A stretch of 28,493 nt of DNA from Plakobranchus ocellatus (Eukaryota > Mollusca > Gastropoda > Plakobranchidae). The position numbers and the translations under genes were made by a program. The DNA is taken from NCBI GenBank assembly GCA_019648995.1, contig BLXT01004946.1, positions 1,219,003 through 1,247,495 of the forward strand, given 5' to 3'. Shown here one piece after another: positions 13,001 to 19,533 of this stretch (positions are counted from its first letter, which is position 1; each line of letters opens with the position of its first letter). Under the pieces are notes generated by a model. That model did not search any database, was not told the DNA's origin, and saw only the letters and a program-made list of their open reading frames with translations.

Positions 13001-16000
13001 GAGTCAGATTGTAACCACCAAAATTCTCGTTGTCTTGTCTTTGCTTCCCTCATCCTTTCTTCTCGTGATTTAGGTTCTGCCCTTCTGAATCTTTCAATAT
13101 ACCTGATGATAATGCAACAGTTACTTGTCCAATTTAATTTTTTATTTAAATAGACAAGAACTAAAACATACACTTTAGGTTTAAATTATGTTTCTAAATG
13201 TTTATAATCACAAAAAGTGGTTCAAGGTCAGTTATGATGATATACAATAAAAATGTTCATTTATTTCAACAGGTTACAAGTTAGGGGTGTTTCATGAAAA
13301 AAAAAGCCATAGATAGTTATGAGTTTAAATTAATTTTTTTTTTTTTAATCTTTGAACGATATTTATAAAACACAACCAGCTCATCCATAGGTCTGAGAGA
13401 ATTTGAGGCCAATTGTGGACATAATATACAATCAGAATAGAAAAGAATGGAATGGAGCTAAAGTGAAGAAATGAAGATAGACAAACTGCACAATTTTATA
13501 GAAATAAAATAAGAATCAATGCATCTTTCATAAACAACAATAAAATTATGTTCTGTTAAATAATTAGTCACTCTGCCTTTCCTTGCCTTCTTATAGTTAT
13601 AGTTATACTATGAAAATCTATTACTGACTTTAAACTACACATTTCTTTTTTAAAATGTTTTTGAAAAGCTAAAGCATAAAATGAGATGTTTTGTGGAAAA
13701 CTAGCTTGTATGCTTCAATAGAAAACAACCCACACGATTTATGTACCATAAAACTCTGGAACACTCTTTCAAAGGTTTGCTTGGTTTTTATATATAGTCA
13801 GTCCACAACAAGGTATCCTGTTTTTATCGATAAAAAGCTATGAGAAATAATTTGAAATGTGTAAATTGTGATTTGTGACTGGCTAAAGAGAAGTCCAAGA
13901 CATATGAAATTGAACNNNNNNNNNNNNNNNNNNNNNNNNNNNNNNNNNNNNNNNNNNNNNNNNNNNNNNNNNNNNNNNNNNNNNNNNNNNNNNNNNNNNN
14001 NNNNNNNNNNNNNNNNNNNNNNNNNNNNNNNNNNNNNNNNNNNNNNNNNNNNNNNNNNNNNNNNNNNNNNNNNNNNNNNNNNNNNNNNNNNNNNNNNNNN
14101 NNNNNNNNNNNNNNNNNNNNNNNNNNNNNNNNNNNNNNNNNNNNNNNNNNNNNNNNNNNNNNNNNNNNNNNNNNNNNNNNNNNNNNNNNNNNNNNNNNNN
14201 NNNNNNNNNNNNNNNNNNNNNNNNNNTTGTGATTTGTGACTGGCTAAAGACAGGGTGTCCAGGGAAGTCAGGTCTTGAAAAATCCTACCATAATTTAAAA
14301 AATCCTACCAAGTACCATTATCACGGCCTAAAAACAGTAGCAGCAGAAAAAAAGAGAACTTAACAGCCTTAAGTTTAATACCTCATAATGGACTATGTTG
14401 GTTTACCTTTAAAAGCTATCTCTTGTGTTCTTCTTGCTTGTCAGATAAGTTTTTCCACTGTTCTTGTGTCAATTAATTACTCCTACTTGTGGTTGCCACT
14501 ATGTACAATAATAGCAAACCAATGAGTGTCCATGTCTACTGTTCTGTTATGAGTCTTCTACCTTACTAACTTGCATTCACATTAAGACGTTATATTAATC
14601 TTCCCTGTCGCAACTATTTACACTATGTACAAGTTTCAGTTTTGTCAATATTACTGCATCAACTCTGCTTCTCTCTCTAGAATGAGAGAAGAGAGGGATT
14701 CTAGGTCCTTTTTCTTTTTAGAGGCATCACTTTTCATGGCCAGGCTCTTAACAATTAATTCATGGGCCTCTTTTGCTGATGCCTTTACTGCCTTTTCTAC
14801 CATCTCATCAGCTGACTTCACTGTTCTCTTCCTCTTAGATTTTAAAGACACCAGCTCATCACTTTTCCTTTTTCTGCTTGAATTCTCGCACTCGAGCTGG
14901 TGCTGTTTGTGCTTATCTTTGCATAGGATAACAAAGATCTAGATCCACAACTACTGGCTTGTGCCTTTGCATGCTTTTTAGAGTCCATATGAGAAATTAG
15001 TGCTTTGATGCCAGACTGTCCAATAATATAGGTCTGTGAACAGTACTTACATTTAAATTCTGTCTTTCCATTAGGAATTTCCATCAACCATTCTTCAGAA
15101 AATTTTGGATCCGACAACCACTCGGGATTAAAATAACACTTTCCCATGATGAATGTCATTGTCTTTACAATGACGTGAATAAGTATATCTAAGAGGCTGT
15201 TCAAAATCCTTTGATTGTAGATCTAGATCTAAAAATTTATGTATTGTCTTGATCAAGATTCTAAATTATAGTCTCATCTAGAATCGTAATCTAATCTAGA
15301 TCTAGATCTAGAATCTAGATCTAGATTCTAGGGCTAGGCCTAGATTTGATCAGTTAAGTCCGTCGAGATTCTCTTGTACAACACTCTAAACACTTATCGC
15401 ACAGGTAGATCTACCTACAGCTGCAATCCTAGAAACAGATCTAGAAATCTAAATCTTATGCTAATATGAAAACAAGTTTATCATCCTTTGTGAATGCCAA
15501 ACTACAAGTGTTTGTTGAAGTGGTAAACTGTAACAATATCCAACTTTAGGTAAATGAGGCATGGCATGAAAAAAGAAACGTAAGTCTCGCGGAACAATAT
15601 CAACAATATTGTTAAAAGATAACGATATATAGCCTAATACTACATAGGCTTCAGGTAGGAACAATCGATATAAGCATCGTCTACATGTGCATGCGCTGCC
15701 CGCTTCTAGGCCAACAAAACAAAATGGCGTCGTACATGCCGCACTTCGATAAATTCGCATTTTTAATGCCGCCAATGAACCTAACCAACTCCCGTCGGGC
15801 AATTTTTTTTTTCCGACCAAAATCCAACTTTTCCGACCAAGAATTAAAAATCCGACTTTTTTCCGACTTTCCGACTTCCCTGGACACCCTGTAAAGAGAA
15901 GTCCAAGACACATGAAATTGAACAACACATTTCAAATTTCTTTTGAAAAAAAAGATTAAAAAAAGATCCTGCCATACAAAATAGGAAAATTGCTTTCAAA

Positions 16001-19000
16001 AGACTTCGGATTATTTACTGAGACCTAATTTATAATTCATTTACTTTCCAAGTGTAGAATCCTCAGCTTCTTCTTTGTCCTTGGTTTGAGATTTATGTCT
16101 GTCATAAAACTCTAGTCTCCTGACAGCCTCTTGCAAGTCTACATATGAATCCCTGGATACAGTTGTATCCATTGCTGAGGTTACAGCACTTGTGTTTTCA
16201 TTAGCACTGGCAAAAAATTCAGAAAATTCACAACAAATAAAAAATAAATTTTAATTCCTCAGTTGATTTCACTCAATTGGCATCAATCAGAACCTCTTTC
16301 AAAATACAAAGCAAGAGAGATGATCTGAAGCAATCTCGTGTAAAAGCCATAATCCATGGCAAAAAGAAAGACCACAGATCCTTTTTCATAAATAACATGA
16401 TGGTATGGCTTTTTCAATCAAACTGAAACACCATGGTACATTATTGAGCAAGTCCAAACATAGTCTGTGTCCCAATAGATAATTACTGTCAAGCAAATCA
16501 ACATTCAAGGCAAGAAACCCCTTCGAGGCAATCTAAATGTATTTTATCAAATAACTTTGTGAAATCATTGATGTGATTTCATTTTAAATGAAAGTGAACA
16601 ATGGAAGGTTAGCATGGGCTGTACATAAAGGCTGTTTTTGTGCCCTTAAATTAATGTGCCATATTCTTTTTCTGTTACCCCTAGCCTACAGTAAGCTTTT
16701 TGCTAGGCCTGAACATTTTTGTTTTTACTTCAGCTTGTCCAAGGAAAAAAAAAGGATTTAAAAAAAAAATGGAATTTTGGTCTAATGACAGGATCAATTA
16801 CCACATCATGGTGTATTATTTAAAAAATGAAGACAAGGATAGGGTGAATGAAGCTAGAAAGAGAGAAAGATAGAGAGAGGGACAGACAGACAGATTGACA
16901 GAAAGAAAGAGAGAGTCACAGAGAGAGGGACGGAGACAGAATAACAAAGACAGATGACACATTTCACAAAATATTATCAGATATAAATTGTAAACAGTTG
17001 GAGGCGGTGTTTATACCTTTTGAGAAGGAAAAAAATGAAATTGAAATAACAGTAACATCTCTAATACCTTGGTGATGATGGCCTTTCACTGTCTGGCCAA
17101 ATCTCATCATATTGAGCACTTGTTTCATCCTTTCTTACTGTGAGCTGTGGTTCCGATCCAAACATTGGCAAAGTTTTTAGCATAGTTGACGAGGAGGAAT
17201 AAAAATTGTTGTTTTCATTTAGTGCAGCTGTGCCTCTCAGAGCATCATTTTGAGCTTGTGGAGGGGCTTGAATAACCTTTGAAAAAAAAAATTTTTGTGC
17301 AAACCTTCAACATGAGTCAAAAAAAAAAAACCCCAAACACACAAAAATACAAAACAAAATTGAATTTTTCAAAAAGTTTTTTTTAACTTTGTATATTCAT
17401 ATTGAAAAAAAAAAACAATTCAATATTCAAAAGAAGAAAGAACATGATAATAGTAATTTAATTATCTGATCATGAGAAATTGAGTTATCAGAAACGCCAC
17501 ATGAGCCTGACCAAATTTACTAATTTCTAGGCAAGGACTCATGATTGATCGTAACTAGCATACCACCCAGGCGCAACATGAACAATAAAAACAAAACAAG
17601 CCTCCCATAAAAAAAAAATTCTGTCTTTTCTGATTTCCACAAACATGGCACCTTTGAGATATATGCCTTTTGAATTAAAAACTGGGGACCTTTCAATTTC
17701 ACCTGTACCCACACACATGGGGCAAAAGACTTGCATGAAACCAGTGCTCCCATTTTTAGCACTCATGTTGACTAATTTTATTTGGTAAAAAAAGACATAC
17801 CTTTGGGTTTGATCCTTCCACATACTTATTGGGGCTGGGGAAGTAGAATGACTTTGGCACTGGCTGAACGGAAAAGGGATCTTTGCTCCTTGGAGAAGAT
17901 ACAATTACAAATATTCAGTGTTTTCTAAATGATTAGGTAGTATTGTTTTCAAGGCATAAACATTATATTATCTCAATACAGTGCTCTCTATCTTTTACCC
18001 CGATCAATGGAAAAACATTATTAACCCTTTATGCATTCATAGTCACACACTATATCGTAAAAACCTCTTTTCAACCAATCAAAAGCCAAAGCTTGTGCTA
18101 TCCGATGCTGTCTAGAAAATTGTAACGAAGGTAATTATAAGAGGATAATGAATGGCTAAAAATTGGTACTTTTGAAAGAAAAGAGAAGAGAGAAAAGCGG
18201 TGAAAGATATCCATTGAGTAGGCAAAGAATAGGCATGTAAATGTAACCAACTTTCAGATAAAATTGAAATGCGGGCATTTGGGTCATTGGAAATATTCTA
18301 ATTTGTGCTGAGGCTCATTTCTCTCATATTGGGAACATCACTTTTTAAAAAATATATGTTAATTTTTATCAAAAGATAATGAAGTGGTGCTAAAACATCA
18401 GATTTAAGTTTTAGTTCCGGGCCTACAGAGATATTTCATCTCTTGACACTAATGAAAGTTTATTTTCAAAAGCTTCTTTTTTTTTCATGGAAAGACATAG
18501 CTTAGTAGCGGCTATATAATTATAACATTTATGATAATTTTTTGTGCAACCACAAAAACCAATTGAACCTTGCAAATATATTTTTTCTTGTCTTTTCAAT
18601 TAGTCTCTTTCTCTTTTTTTCTGTTTCTAGCTGAGAAGTTGAGTTGATCCAAGACAAGAACAAAAAACGATAATTTATTAAGACTGAGTTTCACTTGGAG
18701 ATAGACTGGGTATTGCTTGGGGCTTGGCTAGATGTAGTAGTGATATGGCTTTTCTCATGCTGTGAGTGGGCGATGGACTCATAATGCTACAGAAAGTTCC
18801 CTCGGGCTAGATTGAGAACATTTTTTATGCTGAGGAAATTCTCAAGGAGATAGATATAGATCACAATCTCCAAGGACATTCCCATTTTGACAAAGAGCAA
18901 GTTGAAACTCATACCAATTAGCCTACTGGTAAGACAGTTTAGGCAAGGCCCCAGTATCTAATCTAGATCTATTTGTAAAAATTACAAAAAACCTGAAATA

Positions 19001-19087
19001 TATATTTGTAACAAAGGAGAACCGCTGGCTTATTGCATATTTATAACCGTTCTTTTTTTACTTTCGTTGATGTGATGCATGCGCCAT
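4337..19087 (-). CDS. PROSER3: PROSER3-like protein, 13 exons (whole gene span)
   Basis: Thirteen exons joined at GT-AG introns give one open frame of 957 codons plus stop. Family blocks appear in the order of the vertebrate proline- and serine-rich protein 3. They are DPFSVQPVPKSFYFPSPNKY near residues 12-31, WPDSERPSSP near 98-107, KYIERFRRAEPKSREER at 162-178, FWWLQSDS at 189-196, a leucine-rich helix at 231-257, DILAQWRFRRKVEE at 330-343, and an acidic DDPLL helix near 922-933. The family is poorly characterised. I recall a centrosomal location for the human protein, but nothing in this sequence tests that. The protein is much longer than I remember the human one being, because one exon (8690-7395) adds 432 mostly polar residues. 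No catalytic motif, signal peptide or membrane segment is seen. A transposon and an N gap lie in the fourth intron. The gene is divergent from PFDN2. Exons 2-13 are well supported; the first exon is tentative. Confidence 0.85.
4389..5125 (-). other. PROSER3 intron 12
   Basis: A GT-AG intron of about 740 bp, rich in A/T homopolymers. A (TAAAA)n-type simple repeat lies near its 3' end, at about 4408-4432 on the plus strand. No other feature is seen. Confidence 0.7.
5126..5225 (-). CDS. PROSER3: PROSER3 exon 12 (acidic DDPLL helix)
   Basis: The acceptor CGCAG and donor GTGAGT bound 100 nt that are in frame with both neighbours (phase 1 in, phase 2 out). The peptide runs GISDEDSHSDQEFEDDPLLK and then LLKQQRAMYIHKLG. 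An acidic stretch leads into a basic Leu-rich helix, a conserved C-terminal pattern for the PROSER3 family as I remember it. Confidence 0.85.
5226..5874 (-). other. PROSER3 intron 11
   Basis: A GT-AG intron of about 650 bp, AT-rich with several short A and T runs. No embedded gene or recognisable repeat is seen. Confidence 0.65.
5875..6082 (-). CDS. PROSER3: PROSER3 exon 11 (Pro/Ser-rich)
   Basis: The acceptor TTATCAG is followed by AVRDHMFDGSLLLSSVDSWA, then a Pro/Ala/Ser-rich segment (FPPSPIPAHQALPSEAQ) and LPSLQSASLERAVDQDG. The donor is GTAGGC. The exon is 208 nt and leaves phase 1. Local GC content is clearly higher than in the flanking introns, which supports coding function. Confidence 0.85.
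6083..7394 (-). other. PROSER3 intron 10, containing a (TA)n microsatellite
   Basis: A 1.3-kb, very AT-rich intron. A nearly pure (TA)n tract runs from about 6984 to 7042. Nothing else is recognisable. Confidence 0.7.
6984..7042. repeat. (TA)n microsatellite
   Basis: Almost uninterrupted AT dinucleotide repeat with one G substitution near its right end. It lies in a PROSER3 intron. Confidence 0.95.
7395..8690 (-). CDS. PROSER3: PROSER3 exon 10 (large disordered insertion)
   Basis: This single exon of 1296 nt (432 codons, phase 0 at both ends) runs from acceptor AAACAG to donor GTAAGT. The open frame continues past both boundaries into introns, but the extra N-terminal part (8691-9023) is AT-rich intron sequence. 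The peptide opens PMQDEVSSNVPRSSADPVLE and PPSIAPIPQPVIQ. It continues as Asn/Ser/Asp/Lys-rich sequence (for example SSSYSKSSEGKKVSSSKRST), and ends SQISGHPVKTAIDQ. It has no globular domain, few hydrophobics and many potential phosphorylation sites, so it is probably disordered. It is the main reason this protein is so long. Confidence 0.88.
9168..9296 (-). CDS. PROSER3: PROSER3 exon 9 (charged helical segment)
   Basis: The exon has 43 whole codons between acceptor CTGTACAG and donor GTTAAT. It encodes SSDMDARLEEFRKRLLSHRM and then FVTPSDIQFERQRMDMLMEKDEK. Alternating charged and Leu/Met residues predict an alpha helix. Both ends are phase 0, so the exon could be skipped without a frame change. 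The intron to the next exon covers 8691-9167 and holds nothing recognisable. Confidence 0.85.
9297..9985 (-). other. PROSER3 intron 8
   Basis: About 690 bp of AT-rich intron with many poly-A and poly-T runs, including long T runs near 9798 and 9875-9900. No gene or transposon is recognisable. Confidence 0.65.
9986..10176 (-). CDS. PROSER3: PROSER3 exon 8 (DILAQWRFRRK motif)
   Basis: The acceptor TCTGTCAG leads to EHYKEFGAQAFMKRGESETK, and PTCGDILAQWRFRRKVEE follows. The donor is GTATGT. The DI-x-x-QWR-x-RRK block closely resembles the DILYQWRQRRK block I remember in mammalian PROSER3 and is one of the main anchors for the family call. The exon is 191 nt, phase 1 in and phase 0 out. Confidence 0.9.
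10177..11272 (-). other. PROSER3 intron 7
   Basis: A 1.1-kb AT-rich intron. Open frames of 70-90 codons inside it (for example 10535-10810 plus, 11003-11215 plus) show no family resemblance. I see no repeat boundary or RNA gene. Confidence 0.65.
11273..11400 (-). CDS. PROSER3: PROSER3 exon 7 (Ser-rich, SSSGP and STDGLG)
   Basis: The acceptor CCTTCCAG is followed by C, which completes a split Ser codon, then EMSVSSSGPIVSTDGLGTSC, SASDQSTIVGAPSYRPAFIN and VR. The donor is GTAATT. The 128-nt exon keeps frame with both neighbours. The Ser-rich segment with a DGL core resembles the Ser-rich region that follows the leucine-rich helix in vertebrate PROSER3. Confidence 0.85.
11401..12047 (-). other. 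PROSER3 intron 6
   Basis: About 650 bp of AT-rich intron with no feature I recognise. Confidence 0.6.
12048..12127 (-). CDS. PROSER3: PROSER3 exon 6 (leucine/alanine-rich helix)
   Basis: The 80-nt exon lies between acceptor ATTCCCAG and donor GTATAG. It encodes LTKEALNAMDEATLHLQAKA and then ERLLSK, a strongly helical amphipathic segment. It aligns in kind and position with the LxLETLxLQSRAAKLLLRS-like segment I remember in mammalian PROSER3. Phase 0 in, phase 2 out. Confidence 0.88.
12128..12897 (-). other. PROSER3 intron 5
   Basis: About 770 bp, AT-rich, with no gene or repeat boundary recognised. Confidence 0.6.
12898..13102 (-). CDS. PROSER3: PROSER3 exon 5 (KYIERF...FWWLQSDS core)
   Basis: The acceptor TCATCAG plus one G completes the Lys codon split with the previous exon, giving KYIERFRRAEPKSREER, REFWWLQSDSKPN and a polar tail. 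The donor is AAA|GTAGGT. This is the most conserved block of the family: mammalian PROSER3 has a near-identical KYINRF...SREER...FWWLQSDS stretch. The 205-nt length preserves phase on both sides. It was the anchor from which the rest of the gene was walked. Confidence 0.93.
13866..13915 (+). repeat. Empty-site copy of the transposon insertion locus
   Basis: These 50 bases reappear after the gap as 14227-14250 joined to 15898-15923, with the hAT-like element and its target duplication in between. Only one difference is seen: CATATGAAATTG here against CACATGAAATTG at 15908. The bases therefore represent the same locus without the insertion, placed at the end of the left contig. Confidence 0.8.
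13916..14226. other. Assembly gap (run of N)
   Basis: 311 consecutive N. The contigs on its two sides share the same roughly 50-bp locus, so the estimated gap may not contain missing sequence. Confidence 0.97.
14245..14250 (+). repeat. Target-site duplication, left copy (TAAAGA)
   Basis: TAAAGA directly precedes the left TIR and is repeated at 15892-15897 directly after the right TIR. The unoccupied site before the gap has a single TAAAGA, confirming a 6-bp duplication. Confidence 0.85.
14651..15147 (-). pseudogene. Transposon-borne zinc-finger protein, frame disrupted
   Basis: From an ATG near 15147 the frame reads MGKCYFNPEWLSDPKFSEEW and then a finger with FKCKYCSQTY and GIKALISHMDSKKH. 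The Cys pair and His pair have BED/hAT-finger-like spacing. This frame stops near 14842. A second frame overlapping it by a few codons continues with basic, helical sequence (SRKRKSDELVSLKSKRKRTV and onward to EREAELMQ, stop at 14651). The two are probably one protein split by a frameshift near 14850-14900, or joined by a small intron. Together they would give roughly 165 residues: an N-terminal finger and a Lys/Glu-rich tail, with no transposase domain. Confidence 0.6.
15215..15350. repeat. AGATCT/TCTAGA palindromic simple-repeat tract
   Basis: Overlapping AGATCTAGATCT and AGAATCTAG units make a self-complementary low-complexity tract inside the hAT-like element. Similar tracts recur at 19589-19708 and, in shorter form, around 18960. 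Confidence 0.8.
15892..15897 (+). repeat. Target-site duplication, right copy (TAAAGA)
   Basis: Right-hand partner of the TAAAGA at 14245-14250, immediately outside the right TIR. Confidence 0.85.
16045..16206 (-). CDS. PROSER3: PROSER3 exon 4
   Basis: The acceptor TTTGCCAG precedes T, which completes the Ser codon of the previous exon. Then come ANENTSAVTSAMDTTVSRDS and YVDLQEAVRRLEFYDRHKSQ, followed by a Lys/Glu-rich stretch. The donor is AAA|GTAAAT-like and leaves two bases (AA) that make the Lys of KYIERF. The length is 162 nt and the frame is fully consistent. The exon was found only by splicing logic, since in-frame stops lie just outside it. Confidence 0.82.
16207..17067 (-). other. 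PROSER3 intron 3, with a GA-rich tract
   Basis: About 860 bp of intron. A purine-rich AGAGAGAGAC/AGACAGAC-type low-complexity tract covers about 16856-16953. Nothing else is recognised. Confidence 0.65.
16856..16953. repeat. GA/GACA-rich low-complexity tract
   Basis: Imperfect GAGA, GACA and GAAA units over about 100 bp within an intron. Confidence 0.85.
17068..17276 (-). CDS. PROSER3: PROSER3 exon 3 (WPDS motif)
   Basis: The acceptor TTTTCAAAG and donor GTATTA bound 209 nt. The peptide opens VIQAPPQAQNDALRG, includes NNNFYSSSSTMLKTLPMFGS, and ends QYDEIWPDSERPSSP. The E-x-WP-S-S-P ending resembles the EESWPSSSGTPSPP segment I remember near the N-terminus of mammalian PROSER3. Phase 0 in, phase 2 out. 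Confidence 0.85.
17277..17800 (-). other. PROSER3 intron 2
   Basis: About 520 bp of intron with long A runs. Open frames of 80-120 codons crossing this region on the minus strand (17520-17762, 17539-17904) are out of frame with the gene and are not supported. Confidence 0.6.
17801..17888 (-). CDS. PROSER3: PROSER3 exon 2 (DPF...FYFPSP motif)
   Basis: Between an acceptor ending CTCCAAG and the donor GTATGT, 88 nt encode SKDPFSVQPVPKSFYFPSPN and KYVEGSNPK. The SPF...SHYWPSQ pattern I remember at the N-terminus of mammalian PROSER3 has the same layout. An alternative acceptor 3 nt downstream (GGAG|C) is possible and would change one residue. Confidence 0.78.
17889..19061 (-). other. PROSER3 intron 1 (tentative)
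   Basis: About 1.2 kb without recognisable coding sequence, if the first exon is placed correctly. A short AATCTAGATCT motif occurs near 18959. Nothing else stands out. Confidence 0.5.
19062..19087 (-). CDS. PROSER3: PROSER3 exon 1 (26-nt coding part, tentative)
   Basis: ATGGCGCATGCATCACATCA continues as CGAAA before a GTAAAA donor, giving MAHASHQR plus two bases. Joined to exon 2 this reads MAHASHQRKSKDPF in the correct phase. This places the DPF motif about as far from the start as in mammals. The start context ACCATGG is favourable. It is chosen because it is a minus-strand ATG upstream of exon 2 with a phase-compatible donor and lies next to the PFDN2 start. I did not exhaustively test every other candidate. 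Transcript data would settle it. Confidence 0.5.
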
Positions 19088-19381
19088 GGTATTGCTGCCC
19101 AACTGTCCAGCTATAAATATTCCTCAAAACATCGCCATTTTGACGCTTCAATCACTACAAAATTTTAACTATAGATAATAAAAAACGAAATATTATATTT
19201 TTTTTACCATGGTTTTTTCTCTTAAAATAGCATTAAGGTTATATCGTACAATTTTGCACAAGTTTCGATACTCTGATGTCAAATAATTGGCATCAGAAAA
19301 GTATTTCTCTTAGGATTGTGGCATAAATGTTTTGTTGCTGTACTATTTTAGTTAAAATTTTAAATAATATAGATCTCCAAC
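19088..19381. promoter_or_regulatory. Probable bidirectional promoter between PROSER3 and PFDN2
   Basis: 294 bp separate two divergent start codons. Three ATGGCG motifs, the core of YY1-type sites common at TATA-less housekeeping promoters, are found: at both start codons (19087 minus, 19382 plus) and once inside (AAAATGGCGATG on the minus strand, ATG at 19138). A CTATAAATA at 19111-19119 is the only TATA-like sequence noted. A plus-strand ATG at about 19209 would open a short upstream frame if transcribed. The promoter role is inferred from the layout. Confidence 0.55.
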
Positions 19382-19533
19382 ATGGCGACGTCCGGCAGCA
19401 ACGCTTCTTCATCCAAAAGCAAACAGCCACTAACTAAAGAACAAATTGTAAATGGTTTTAACGAACTGCGACAGCAACAGAGGATGATGGCATCAAGAAT
19501 GTCTGAAGTTGAAATGGACATGAAAGAACACGA
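19382..19533 (+). CDS. PFDN2: PFDN2 exon 1
   Basis: Starts at ATGGCGACG and encodes MATSGSNASSSKSKQPLTKE, QIVNGFNELRQQQRMMASRM and SEVEMDMKEH. It ends at GA|GTTAGT in phase 2. The frame runs on only a few codons before a stop, which confirms the boundary. Confidence 0.93.

Larger units (their letters stand above)
14251..15891 (-). mobile_element. hAT-like DNA transposon, 1641 bp, probably non-autonomous
   Basis: The left end is CAGGGTGTCCAGGGAAGTC, and the reverse complement of the right end begins with the same 19 bases. A CAGGG start with a 6-bp target duplication (TAAAGA) fits hAT-type elements, some groups of which make 5-6 bp rather than 8-bp duplications. The right subterminal region is studded with TTCCGAC/CCGACTT copies. 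The minus-strand coding potential (15204-14651) includes a C-x2-C...H-x4-H zinc finger typical of DNA-binding regions of hAT-related proteins. No DDE/RNaseH-type transposase core is visible, and the element is too short for a full hAT transposase plus termini. It interrupts a PROSER3 intron and leaves that gene's frame untouched. Confidence 0.82.
13103..16044 (-). other. PROSER3 intron 4, with an N gap and an inserted transposon
   Basis: The longest intron in the gene at about 2.9 kb as assembled. It holds the 311-bp run of N, the 1641-bp hAT-like element and the duplicated insertion-site sequence. The rest (13103-13862 and 15930-16044) is ordinary AT-rich intron. Confidence 0.75.

Noticed and set aside
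13868..14239. A 123-codon plus-strand open frame
   Set aside because: It consists almost entirely of N and exists only because the gap cannot contain stop codons.
15461..15935. Minus-strand ORFs of 155 and 84 codons near the right end of the hAT-like element
   Set aside because: They run through the TIR and subterminal repeats into flanking intron, have no conserved motif and overlap each other in different frames.
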